A stretch of DNA of 18,867 bases from CAZUXE01 sp964624585 (GCA_964624585.1 CAZUXE010000031.1:1-18867), one strand, 5' to 3'; shown: positions 1 to 7,171, counted from the first letter of the stretch. The notes: generated from the letters alone by a model not told the origin. A program made the numbers and translations.

Positions 1-19
1 TTGTCAAGGTTGTTGAAAT

Positions 20-1954
20 TTAGGCCAGAATGCTTTCCAATTGGCTGTTGAGGATATCCAATTGTTCCTTCAGGCGGCGGTGTTTTGTGGATACTTCGCG
101 CATTTTAGGTAAATCTTCATACAATTCAGGACGGCTCATCTGTTTTTCCAAAAGAGCAATTTCCCGTTCAACATCCTCAATTTCGGCAAACAGTTTATTA
201 ACCTGAGCTTCCCTTAAACTATCCATAGCTTTATTTTGATTCTTAGCCGGCGCCTTCTTTGTTTTCGGCTTATTTCCGGTTTTCTTAGCACCGGTATTTT
301 CAACTTTCTCTTTCCTGCGCTTGCCCTTGTTTGGGTACTCGCCCGATTTCTGAGAATCCCTCCAATGAACGTAGTCAGACCAGTTACCTAAATGCAACCT
401 TGCTTTACCGTCCTTTACTTCCATTACCGTACTGGCAATTTTATCAATAAAGAATCTGTCGTGTGAAGAGAAAATTACGGTACCCGGATAGTTTGAAACT
501 GCGCGCTCTAAAACGTCGCGTGCTGCAAGGTCAAGGTGATTTGTAGGTTCATCAAGAAGTAGAATATTAGAAGGTGAAAGAATTATTTTAGCCAAAGCCA
601 AACGTGACTTTTCACCGCCCGAAAGCACGGCAACCTTTTTATCTGCGTCATCACCTGAAAAAAGGAACATCCCGGCAATAGTTCGCAGAACCGGTATGGG
701 TTCGCCAGGAGCTACTTGCTCAAGCTCCTGTATAACTGTATTTTCTGGGTGAAGTTCGGCTTCAACTATTTGGGTGTAGAAGGCCTTAAGAAGCTTTGCC
801 GATGTCCATACTTGTCCTTCGGTTACTTCAAGATCGCCTGCAATTATTCTCAAAAGGGTGGTTTTACCTTCGCCGTTTGCACCAACCAAGGCAATTCTGT
901 CGCCGGGTTGAACACTTAGGTTTACATCGGAGAAAACCGTATGTTCACCAAAGCTCTTGGAAACCCCCTCAAGAGCCATTACCCTGCCGGAAATTTTAGG
1001 TGCATCGGGAAAACGTAAATTCATTTGCTTGTTATTCTCTTCAGGTAATCTTACATCGGGCAGACGTTCAAGCATTCTCTTGCGACTTCGAACCAAATTA
1101 GCCTTTTTAGGATAACCGCGATATTTATCTATAAAACGTTGAAGATGTGCTCTGGTTTCTGCAATCTTCTTAATTTGTTTTTCAAGTTGTTCTTTGCGTT
1201 CCTTTTTTTGAGCCATAAACTTTGAGTAATTTCCCTTATAGGCGGTTATGGTTCCGTAGTCCACGTCCCATATGGTATCTACTACCCTATCTAGGAAGAA
1301 TCTATCGTGCGATGAAATTACAAGAGAGCCTTTGAAATTCCTAATAAAGGCTTCAAGCCATTCAATTGAAGGTAAGTCTAGATGATTAGTAGGTTCATCC
1401 AAAAGCAAAAGGTCTGGTTCTGACAAAAGAAGTCTTGCAAGAGCAATTCGCATTTGGTATCCACCGGAAAACTCCCTGCATGGTCGTTCAAAATCGGCCT
1501 TCCTGAAGCCCAGGCCTTGAAGTATTTCCTCTGTTCTAGCCTCAAAAGTATAGCCGTCGCGCGCATAGGCTTCCTGCAGGTGACTGTATTTATTCAAAAT
1601 CTTCTCCATCATCTCAGGATTTACAGACGGATCTTGCATTTTCTCTTCAAGCTCGTGCATTTTCATTCTTATATCATGGATATGGCTAAAGGCGGCAACG
1701 GTTGAATCGAAAACGCTTTCCGATTCCAAAACAATTGCATGTTGAGTAAGGTAGCCAATCTTGAGGTTACGCGGCATGTCAAGAGAGCCTTCGTCAGGAG
1801 AACGTTCACCTGAAAGCATACGGAACAGAGTTGTTTTACCGGTGCCATTGGCACCTACAAGGCCTATACGGGAACGTTCACCAATGGTCAGGTTGACCTT
1901 TGCAAATAAAGCCCGCGCTCCGAATGAGACGCCTATATCTTTAAGTTGAACCAT
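20..1954 (-). CDS. ABC-F family ATPase (Uup/YheS-like) with C-terminal coiled coil
   Basis: A 644-residue soluble protein with two ABC ATPase domains and no membrane segments, the ABC-F layout. Domain 1: Walker A GANGTGKT at residues 34-41, signature FSGGYQ near 162-167, Walker B LLLLDEPTNHLDL near 182-194. A charged linker at about 245-305 (with RKRMLERLP) matches the family's P-site tRNA-interacting region. Domain 2: Walker A GANGEGKT at 358-365, LSGGEKS near 444-450, a second LLLDEPTNHLDL near 465-476. A Lys-rich tether (about 541-575) leads to a C-terminal helical pair (about 580-644), as in Uup/YheS-type members. ABC-F proteins act on the ribosome in translation quality control or antibiotic protection; which role applies here cannot be read from sequence. 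The start ATG at 1952-1954 has AAGGA six bases upstream. All catalytic motifs are intact, and the gene is monocistronic or first in its transcript. Confidence 0.93.
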   Translation of the reverse strand: MVQLKDIGVSFGARALFAKVNLTIGERSRIGLVGANGTGKTTLFRMLSGERSPDEGSLDMPRNLKIGYLTQHAIVLESESVFDSTVAAFSHIHDIRMKMHELEEKMQDPSVNPEMMEKILNKYSHLQEAYARDGYTFEARTEEILQGLGFRKADFERPCREFSGGYQMRIALARLLLSEPDLLLLDEPTNHLDLPSIEWLEAFIRNFKGSLVISSHDRFFLDRVVDTIWDVDYGTITAYKGNYSKFMAQKKERKEQLEKQIKKIAETRAHLQRFIDKYRGYPKKANLVRSRKRMLERLPDVRLPEENNKQMNLRFPDAPKISGRVMALEGVSKSFGEHTVFSDVNLSVQPGDRIALVGANGEGKTTLLRIIAGDLEVTEGQVWTSAKLLKAFYTQIVEAELHPENTVIQELEQVAPGEPIPVLRTIAGMFLFSGDDADKKVAVLSGGEKSRLALAKIILSPSNILLLDEPTNHLDLAARDVLERAVSNYPGTVIFSSHDRFFIDKIASTVMEVKDGKARLHLGNWSDYVHWRDSQKSGEYPNKGKRRKEKVENTGAKKTGNKPKTKKAPAKNQNKAMDSLREAQVNKLFAEIEDVEREIALLEKQMSRPELYEDLPKMREVSTKHRRLKEQLDILNSQLESILA

Positions 1955-1977
1955 AAGTATTCCTTAAGTGCAATTCT

Positions 1978-2010
1978 ATGTCTAATCCATGATATTACAA
2001 GCTTAGACAT
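1978..2010. repeat. Inverted repeat upstream of the ABC-F gene
   Basis: Perfect 8-bp arms ATGTCTAA (1978-1985) and TTAGACAT (2003-2010) are separated by 17 bp, 24 bp upstream of the ABC-F start codon. The element could be an operator or a leader hairpin. No clear -35/-10 pair was recognised around it. Confidence 0.4.
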
Positions 2011-2016
2011 TTGACA

Positions 2017-2086
2017 GACGGCGCTGGATTTCACACAATTCGAATCTACATGTAGAGATTGATAAGATGAAGAGAGCAGCGCCGTC
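2017..2086. repeat. Nested inverted repeat between the ABC-2 operon and the ABC-F gene
   Basis: Perfect 10-bp GC-rich arms GACGGCGCTG (2017-2026) and CAGCGCCGTC (2077-2086) enclose a 50-bp loop. Inside the loop is a perfect palindrome TCTACATGTAGA (2045-2056). It begins 12 bases past the permease stop on the minus strand, so it may end or protect the ABC-2 transcript. There is no T-tract, so it is not a standard intrinsic terminator. Confidence 0.5.
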
Positions 2087-2098
2087 AGTTCTTTGTTA

Positions 2099-2932
2099 TT
2101 ATCCATTTCTTTTGAGCTTTCCTTTACGTTTTGCCCAGCGTTCGGCTAGGGTAAATACAACGAAGCCTACGGGTATTAGCACCAAGCCGATTCCGGCCAG
2201 AAGCAGAATGTTGGGCATAAGTTCGGCTAGCGTAGCGCCTTCCAGAATCGCAGCGCGGATTGAGCGTAGCGTGTAGGTTGCAGGTGATATCACCGATAGC
2301 GGCTGAAGCCACTTTGGCAGTACCGAAATGTCGTAATACACCCCGGAAACCAAAAGAAGTAAGGTTTGAAAAATCTGGGTTGCCTGTACCCCGCGTTCGG
2401 TGGAGAAAAGCGGCAGAATTGCGGCAATTATTCCAAGTCCCATGAAAGAAAGACCCGATACTACCAGCACTACCATAGCTCCGAAAATGTTTGCTCCTTT
2501 GAACGAAAGTCCCAAAAATAAGGCTAGCGCACCCAAGAGTATTGCCGAACGAAATACCCCGTAGAGAACGGCGTATAAACAGTTGCCTAAAAGATAGACT
2601 AAGCGGTGCATAGGAGCCATGAAGGTATATTCAATAGTTCCTTCCCAGCGTTCCCACTGAACCTGCGCGGCAAGTTCATGGAATAACAGAGACAGAAATC
2701 CCCAAACCAAAGCGCCTATTACCAAATACATAACCTGTTCTTTACCCTGGGTTACGCCGATAAAGCCTATGCACAGGGCGTTTACGACGGTGTAGAAAAT
2801 CCACACAACTTCCCAGCCTAAATAGCGTTTAATGAGCGCGAAGTTGCGTTCAACAAGCGCCAGAAACCGCAGCCTCGTGCGGGGTTTTGCATCCCGCGGC
2901 ACCGTAGGCTCTAGGATTGGTATTCTTTGCAT
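2099..2932 (-). CDS. ABC-2 type exporter permease
   Basis: A 277-residue integral membrane protein with about six hydrophobic segments: residues near 40-62, 68-90, 108-145 (one long or two short), 150-175, 184-205 and 240-262. A basic cytoplasmic N-terminus and a Lys/Arg-rich C-terminal tail frame them. This is the ABC-2 permease layout (drug, polysaccharide or lipid exporters). The start ATG at 2930-2932 has AAGGAGG five bases upstream. It lies 48 bp downstream of the ABC ATPase gene on the same strand, so the two form an exporter operon. The substrate cannot be inferred. If the ATPase is truly broken, the permease would lack its own motor. Confidence 0.85.
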   Translation of the reverse strand: MQRIPILEPTVPRDAKPRTRLRFLALVERNFALIKRYLGWEVVWIFYTVVNALCIGFIGVTQGKEQVMYLVIGALVWGFLSLLFHELAAQVQWERWEGTIEYTFMAPMHRLVYLLGNCLYAVLYGVFRSAILLGALALFLGLSFKGANIFGAMVVLVVSGLSFMGLGIIAAILPLFSTERGVQATQIFQTLLLLVSGVYYDISVLPKWLQPLSVISPATYTLRSIRAAILEGATLAELMPNILLLAGIGLVLIPVGFVVFTLAERWAKRKGKLKRNG

Positions 2933-2980
2933 GTTTCCTCCTTAATAAAATAATTCATTATTTTTACTGCGACTCCCTAA

Positions 2981-3793
2981 TTAATGGTCATTGTCCTTGC
3001 AGTCAGCGTCTTCTGCCCATTCTTTGTGGGTAAGTTTCATAAAAACATCTTCCAGGGACGCTTTCTTTGCCTCATCCTTGTGAGTTACCAACTTTTTTAG
3101 ACGTTCAGGGGTATCCAGAGCCACTATTTTACCCTTGTCAATGATGGCGATTCTATCACAAAGCTGTTCGGCTTCGTACATATCATGGGTAGTCAGAAAG
3201 ATAGTTAGAGCGTTTTCTTTCCTTAACCTTTGAACGTAGGTTTCAACTTCGCGCTTCGAGCGTGGGTCAAGTCCTGTTGTAGGTTCATCTAGCAGTAATA
3301 CCTGAGGTCGGTTGATTAACGCGCGGGCTATGGCAATTTTTTGTTGCATTCCGCGTGACAAATCCTCCATGGAGTCGTTAAATCGTTTATTGGGGAAACC
3401 CAGTTCCGCCAACACATCCAGGGCGCGTTGTTTGGCTAGTTTTATGGGTACGCCATACAATCGCGCGGAGTAGCGCAGGTTTTCCCATGGCGAAAGTTTT
3501 TTGAAAAACGCGGCGTCTACTGATACCCTTGAAATAAGCAGCCGTACCTGATATGATTTGCTTATAACATCCAAACCGCACACATGAGCAGAACCTTGGT
3601 CAGGAAACAGCAGAGTGGATAGGATGCGGATAAGTGTTGACTTACCCGAACCGTTAGGTCATATAAGCCCGAAGCACTCACCCGACTTGACGTCGAAGTT
3701 GACGTCAATGAGCGCGCGAACAGCTTCCTTTTTCTTTGACATGCCGCCGTTAAATGACTTATAGATGTCGCGGCATTGTATAATCGACTGCAT
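2981..3793 (-). pseudogene. ABC-2 exporter ATPase with an in-frame TGA in the Walker A motif
   Basis: From ATG 3791-3793 (GGAGG four bases upstream) to TAA at 2981-2983 runs a 270-codon frame with every ABC ATPase element. Codon 45 (3659-3661 on the minus strand) is TGA where the first Gly of Walker A is expected: the surroundings read GLI-stop-PNGSGKST, and GGA would give the normal GPNGSGKST. Downstream, LSRGMQ (residues 145-150), Walker B VLLLDEPTTGLDP (165-177) and switch His203 are all intact. An internal ATG at codon 71 would give a product without Walker A and so without ATPase activity. A single base (coding-strand G to T) separates this from a normal gene, so sequencing error, strain polymorphism or very recent inactivation are all possible. 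Recoding is unlikely because TGA ends intact genes nearby. The gene is followed by its permease. Confidence 0.88.
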
Positions 3794-3940
3794 TCTTCAC
3801 CTCCGAAGTTAAACATTTTTTGCAATTTTTCCGTATGCCATGCTGTAAGGCGAGAATTCTCTCGACTTATAACATAAGGGAGACCTTAAAAAGAACTAGT
3901 CCACGGTTGTTTGCCCGGAAATACTTTTATTTGTTGAGTG

Positions 3941-3973
3941 AAAAAAAAGAAACCCCGGGCTGGATACCCGAGG
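3941..3973 (-). terminator. Intrinsic terminator of the minus-strand RNA
   Basis: On the minus strand CCTCGGG (3973-3967) pairs with CCCGGGG (3959-3953; one G-U pair) around a 7-nt loop. It is followed at once by TTTCTTTTTTTT (3952-3941). This is a textbook Rho-independent terminator. Confidence 0.85.
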
Positions 3974-4108
3974 CCAAATTCTACAAAAAAGATAGGATTA
4001 GACTACGGGCATCTCCTGGACGCTCCAAGAGTAAAACCGATTACCATCATCTGTCCCCACAGGTTGCAGTCTAATTTATCTCTCATTTCTCCATAAATTG
4101 ATAATTAA
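3941..4108 (-). ncRNA. Structured minus-strand RNA or 5' leader ahead of the ABC-2 exporter
   Basis: A promoter (4115-4142) and an intrinsic terminator (3941-3973) delimit a transcript of about 165 nt on the minus strand. Within it an 8-bp stem pairs ATTAGACT (4068-4075) with AGTCTAAT (3997-4004). The enclosed 63 nt can fold further: a CTGT/ACAG hairpin with a GGGG loop, and an 8-bp stem CTCTTGGA/TCCAGGAG with a GCG loop. The exporter ATPase begins about 150 nt past the terminator on the same strand, so this could be a terminator-type riboswitch or attenuator, or a free-standing small RNA. I did not recognise a known family: the hallmark motifs of SRP RNA, T-box, TPP, SAM, c-di-GMP and guanidine riboswitches are absent. 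The 5' end is inferred from the promoter. Confidence 0.6.
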
Positions 4109-4114
4109 CAGTTT

Positions 4115-4142
4115 AGTATACCCACTATGAGGAATTTGTCAA
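4115..4142 (-). promoter_or_regulatory. Sigma-70-type promoter of the minus-strand RNA
   Basis: On the minus strand a -35 TTGACA (4142-4137) and a -10 TATACT (4120-4115) are 16 bp apart. It points toward the RNA and the ABC-2 exporter. Confidence 0.75.
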
Positions 4143-4221
4143 GCAATCCCTTCCTCTCAAAGAATTTCCTATTTTACTTAGATAAAGGTACGGCTGTGCC
4201 TTTACAAAACTTTTAGATCAT

Positions 4222-4254
4222 AGCTTTGTGGCCTTAGTGTTCTCTGTGGTTAAT
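4222..4254 (-). repeat. CACAAAG-type short-period intergenic repeat, copy 1
   Basis: On the minus strand this reads TTAACCACAGAG, AACACTAAGG, CCACAAAG: degenerate 9-10-base units built on CACAAAG. Related stretches occur at 8472-8500, 15147-15175 and 17680-17707. Confidence 0.55.
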
Positions 4255-4273
4255 TTATCCTATAACAATATGA

Positions 4274-4294
4274 GCCACGCTGAAGGCGTGGATA
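4274..4294 (+). repeat. Two-hairpin repeat, partial copy (second hairpin only)
   Basis: CCACGC (4275-4280) pairs with GCGTGG (4286-4291) around TGAAG, followed by the family's ATA tail and AGGGG. The first hairpin is missing. It lies 18 bp before the first full copy. Confidence 0.7.
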
Positions 4295-4312
4295 GGGGTA
4301 ACTGATTCCAAT

Positions 4313-4599
4313 AAAGGATATGGAGTTTGCAAAGCAAACTCCTAAAGCCACGCTGAAAGCGTGGATANNNNNNNNNNNNNNNNNNNNNNNNNNNNNNNNN
4401 NNNNNNNNNNNNNNNNNNNNNNNNNNNNNNNNNNNNNNNNNNNNNNNNNNNNNNNNNNNNNNNNNNNAAAGGATATGGAGTTTGCAAAGCAAACTCCTAA
4501 AGCCACGCTGAAAGCGTGGATACTCCTTGTTTATAAAATAATCTAAAGGATATGGAGTTTGCAAAGCAAACTCCTAAAGCCACGCTGAAAGCGTGGATA
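4313..4599 (+). repeat. Array of two-hairpin repeats, interrupted by an assembly gap
   Basis: Three identical 55-bp copies lie at 4313-4367, 4468-4522 and 4545-4599. Each has a first hairpin (arms GGAGTTTGC and GCAAACTCC, loop AAA) and a second (arms CCACGCT and AGCGTGG, loop GAA), ending GGATA. The last two copies are separated by a 22-bp spacer, giving a 77-bp period. The same spacer and period recur at 15282-15409. The N gap falls exactly between copies one and two, so more units may be missing. The array ends five bases before the -35 box of the downstream gene pair. It has no coding content. Confidence 0.9.
4368..4467. other. Assembly gap (100 N)
   Basis: A run of exactly 100 N, a conventional scaffold placeholder. 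Both edges are the start or end of the same 55-bp repeat, so the gap is most likely an unresolved stretch of the array and its true length is unknown. Confidence 0.98.
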
Positions 4600-4603
4600 G
4601 GGG

Positions 4604-4631
4604 TTGACATATCCTTTCAGACCTTTAATAT
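4604..4631 (+). promoter_or_regulatory. Promoter of the FBP aldolase/phosphatase-accD pair
   Basis: TTGACA (4604-4609), a 16-bp spacer, then TAATAT (4626-4631), a weaker -10. It sits 78-105 bp before the start codon at 4709, directly after the hairpin array. Confidence 0.5.
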
Positions 4632-4708
4632 ATGCTAAAAATATTCCGCTTACAAGTTGAATGGCGTGTTATGTTCAGCTTGATAAAAAAGCATCAAGGA
4701 GGAATTTA

Positions 4709-5797
4709 ATGGGTAAAATAACGCTTTCCGTACTGAAAGCAGATATAGGCGGATTCGTTGGACACTCCGCTTCTCACCCAGATGTAGTTGCCAAGGCCAA
4801 GGAAATGATGGACGCGGCAAAACAAAATGGAACTCTTATCGACGCCTCGGTTCTTACCTGTGGAGATGATTTGGAATTAATCATGACCCACACACACGGT
4901 GTTGACGCTGAGCTTATTCATAAATTAGCGTGGGACACTTTTATTGAAGGAACAGAGGTTGCCAAGAAGCTAAAGCTCTACGGAGCGGGTCAAGATATGT
5001 TGGCCGATGCGTTTTCCGGCAATGTTAAAGGCATGGGGCCGGGATGTGCAGAAATGGAGATTGAGGAACGCAAAAGCGAACCTGTTGTCATCTTCATGGC
5101 TGACAAAACCTCACCCGGAGCTTGGAACTATCCTCTATATAAGATATTTGCAGACCCCTTCAATACAGCCGGTTTAGTTATTGACGCTTCCATGCACGAC
5201 GGTTTCATCTTCGAGGTTAATGACCCCAAAGCGGGTAAAACAGTTAAGTTGAATACCCCTGAGGAGTCATATGACCTTCTGGCGCTTATTGGTAGTCACG
5301 AACAGTATGTTGTTGATACAATTTATCGCAAAGACGGCACAATCGCGGCCAAGGCTTCTACCCAAAAGCTTGCCTTAATTGCAGGTAAGTACGTTGGTAA
5401 AGACGATCCTGTGATGATAGTTCGCGCCCAGTCGGGTTTCCCGGCGGTTGGCGAAGTATTGGAACCCTTCAGCTTCCCCCATGTGGTTTCAGGTTGGATG
5501 CGCGGTTCACACAATGGCCCAATGATGCCTGTGAGCTTTAAGCAGGCCACGCCGACCCGTTTTGATGGTCCGCCCAGGGTAATTGCTGCTGGGTTCCAGC
5601 TTGCTGACGGCAAACTGATAGGCCCGCGCGATATGTTTGATGATCCTTCATACGATAGGTCACGTGCCATAGCTAACGAAATGGCCGATTACCTGCGTCG
5701 TCACGGCCCGTTTGAACCTGGTAGGCTTCCTGCAGGCGATATGGAATACACAACCCTGCCGGGCGTCTTAAATAAGCTTAAGGATAGGTTCCAGTAG
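4709..5797 (+). CDS. Bifunctional fructose-1,6-bisphosphate aldolase/phosphatase
   Basis: A 362-residue soluble enzyme of the archaeal FBPA/P family. It condenses triose phosphates to fructose-1,6-bisphosphate and then dephosphorylates it to fructose-6-phosphate, making gluconeogenesis one-way. Seen: N-terminal LKADIGGFVGHSASHP (9-24), CGDDLELIMTHTHGVD (51-66), DKTSPGAWNYPLYKIFADPF (132-151), and RAQSGFPAVGEVLEPFSFP (239-257). These Asp/His/Glu-rich blocks are the family's metal and phosphate sites. Tyr228 and Lys231 lie about where the family's aldolase tyrosine and Schiff-base lysine occur (compared from memory, not aligned). The start ATG 4709-4711 has AAGGAGGA six bases upstream; the frame stays open 48 bp further up without a better site. 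Its TAG overlaps the accD GTG by one base. The family is known from archaea and deep-branching bacteria, so it is informative about the host. Confidence 0.93.
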   Translation: MGKITLSVLKADIGGFVGHSASHPDVVAKAKEMMDAAKQNGTLIDASVLTCGDDLELIMTHTHGVDAELIHKLAWDTFIEGTEVAKKLKLYGAGQDMLADAFSGNVKGMGPGCAEMEIEERKSEPVVIFMADKTSPGAWNYPLYKIFADPFNTAGLVIDASMHDGFIFEVNDPKAGKTVKLNTPEESYDLLALIGSHEQYVVDTIYRKDGTIAAKASTQKLALIAGKYVGKDDPVMIVRAQSGFPAVGEVLEPFSFPHVVSGWMRGSHNGPMMPVSFKQATPTRFDGPPRVIAAGFQLADGKLIGPRDMFDDPSYDRSRAIANEMADYLRRHGPFEPGRLPAGDMEYTTLPGVLNKLKDRFQ

Positions 5798-6645
5798 TGT
5801 TTTCCCGCAAGCACCTACGAACTTCGTCAAAGAAGTCTAAGCTGGAAGACGGCCTTTGGCTGAAATGCGACAGCTGTGGCGAGATACTGTATCGTAAGGA
5901 GCTTGATCAGGCTTACTGGATATGCCCTAAGTGTAACTTTCACTTTCGTGTAGGTCATAAAGTTTACATAAAGCTGCTCTTGGATGACGGAAAACTGGAT
6001 GAGGTCGATAAAGGCCTCACTCCAGTTGATCCGCTTGGTTTTCCAAAATATAAGGAAAAATACAGGGCGGCTGTAAAGAAAACCGGCATGGAAGAGGGGA
6101 TTATTTCTGGCCGCGGTAAAATTCACGGTATCCCAGTAATCTTCACTGCCACGGACTTTGCCTTTATGGGCGGAAGTATGGGATCTGTTATAGGCGAAAA
6201 GGTCGCTCGCGGCGCCCGTCTGGCTCTTGCCGAACGTAAGCCTTTTGTTATGCTTACCGCATCAGGTGGTGGCGCAAGAATGCAGGAAGGAATATTCTCC
6301 CTAATGCAAATGGCCAAAACATCGGCTGAAGTAGCCCTTTTGAAACAGGCGGGTATTCCTTATATCAACATCCTTACCCATCCCACTATGGCCGGCGTAA
6401 TGGCTTCTTTCGCATCCTTGGGTGATGTAATAATTGCAGAACCAGGTGCGCTTTTAGGTTTTACCGGCCCTCGCGTTATTGAACAAACTATTGGCGAAAA
6501 GCTTCCTCCAGGCTTCCAGCGTTCGGAATTCCTGTTGGAACACGGGTTTGTAGATATTGTTTGTTCGCGTCGGGAATTAAAAGACACTTTGGGACGTGTG
6601 ATAAGTATACTTTACGTGCCGCGTAAAGAAAGTCCACTTTCTTAG
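5797..6645 (+). CDS. accD: Acetyl-CoA carboxylase carboxyltransferase subunit beta
   Basis: A 282-residue subunit that, with AccA, moves the carboxyl group from biotin-BCCP to acetyl-CoA, the committed step of fatty acid synthesis. An N-terminal C4 zinc ribbon is complete: Cys24, Cys27, Cys43 and Cys46. The crotonase-fold core follows, with DFAFMGGSMGSVIGEKV and the oxyanion segment SGGGARMQEG, then THPTMAGVMASFASLGDV and FTGPRVIEQTIGEKLPPGFQ. The length is normal. The start is GTG at 5797-5799, overlapping the TAG of the upstream gene by one base with no strong ribosome site, which implies translational coupling. accA is not in this window. A hairpin follows 28 bp after the stop. Confidence 0.96.
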   Translation: MFSRKHLRTSSKKSKLEDGLWLKCDSCGEILYRKELDQAYWICPKCNFHFRVGHKVYIKLLLDDGKLDEVDKGLTPVDPLGFPKYKEKYRAAVKKTGMEEGIISGRGKIHGIPVIFTATDFAFMGGSMGSVIGEKVARGARLALAERKPFVMLTASGGGARMQEGIFSLMQMAKTSAEVALLKQAGIPYINILTHPTMAGVMASFASLGDVIIAEPGALLGFTGPRVIEQTIGEKLPPGFQRSEFLLEHGFVDIVCSRRELKDTLGRVISILYVPRKESPLS

Positions 6646-6673
6646 CGAATTAAGGTTTTCAGTACACAATCTT

Positions 6674-6707
6674 GGAGAGCGATTTAATTCAGATTAAACC
6701 GCTCTCC
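6674..6707 (+). terminator. Hairpin terminator after accD
   Basis: A 15-bp stem with one mismatch pairs GGAGAGCGATTTAAT (6674-6688) with ATTAAACCGCTCTCC (6693-6707) around a TCAG loop. No long T-tract follows, so termination strength is uncertain. Confidence 0.65.
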
Positions 6708-6884
6708 ATATCCCTAATTCCTAGAAAGTCCTAAATCCAATCAACACATTATTGGATACTATTCGTATCAAATGCTATATGTTTATTAGCCTTTTGGATT
6801 GCCGTAAAACTTCAATTTGTGTATAAGTGTCTTAAAATCTGCAATTTGTATCTTTGTAAAAACTTTTCCATACGTAAGTCTGTA

Positions 6885-7028
6885 TCAAAGTGTTATAGAT
6901 GTCTGCACAAGATTAGTTGGGCCTGATGTCTTCACTACCCAAGTTAGTGCCCAAGTCCAAGTATCATTGATGCCTGCGGCTATTCTCGTTTCAGTGGTTC
7001 TGTCGAACCTGGATTTAAGATATAAGGT
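6885..7028 (-). pseudogene. Possible remnant of an outer-membrane beta-barrel gene
   Basis: A 47-residue open stretch between stops on the minus strand, without a start codon or ribosome site. Its translation alternates polar and aromatic or hydrophobic residues (RFDRTTETRIAAG, NDTWTWALTWVV, NLVQTSITL), as barrel strands do. After the TGA the same frame continues with YRLTYGKVFT before further stops. This fits the decayed C-terminal end of a barrel protein, but the segment is short and the call rests only on residue pattern. The rest of 6722-7137 shows nothing that I recognise. Confidence 0.3.
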
Positions 7029-7137
7029 TTAGCTTTCAAGGGATTTATTTCTAGCGAAGTTATTAGTGGACAGCTGTTCATGAAAATGCCGATAGGGAGG
7101 CTGATAGTCATAAATTAATACTTAAAAGTATTAATAC

Positions 7138-7165
7138 TTGACAAATATAGTTTTTGCTGTATACT
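7138..7165 (+). promoter_or_regulatory. Promoter of small-RNA candidate 1
   Basis: TTGACA (7138-7143), 16-bp spacer, TATACT (7160-7165). No start codon with a ribosome site follows before the terminator. Confidence 0.8.
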
Positions 7166-7171
7166 CCCTTG

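Noticed and set aside
3659..3661. TGA recoded as glycine (SR1/Gracilibacteria-type code)
   Set aside because: TGA ends the intact tetR and PII-like genes, and no other in-frame TGA occurs in the long conserved genes here.
3820..4074. Plus-strand 84-codon frame
   Set aside because: It runs antisense through the terminator and stem of the minus-strand RNA, has no ribosome site, and its translation looks random.
3941..4108. Minus-strand RNA as SRP RNA or 6S RNA
   Set aside because: The conserved SRP GGAA-loop region is absent, and the closed stem spans only about 80 nt, too short for the long 6S rod.
4184..4203. AAAGGTAC/GTGCCTTT hairpin as a terminator
   Set aside because: Only 8 bp with one G-T pair, no T-tract, and no plus-strand gene upstream to terminate.
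4313..4599. CRISPR-like array: 55-bp repeats with a 22-bp spacer
   Set aside because: The spacer recurs almost unchanged at 15333-15354, the repeats are double hairpins and too long, and no cas genes are present. It is an interspersed hairpin repeat.
4661..4708. Longer N-terminus for the FBP aldolase/phosphatase
   Set aside because: The 16 extra residues do not look like the family, and the strong AAGGAGGA lies just before the ATG at 4709.
6817..7032. Plus-strand 71-codon frame
   Set aside because: No ribosome site. Its hydrophobic alternation is the complement of the barrel-like remnant on the other strand.
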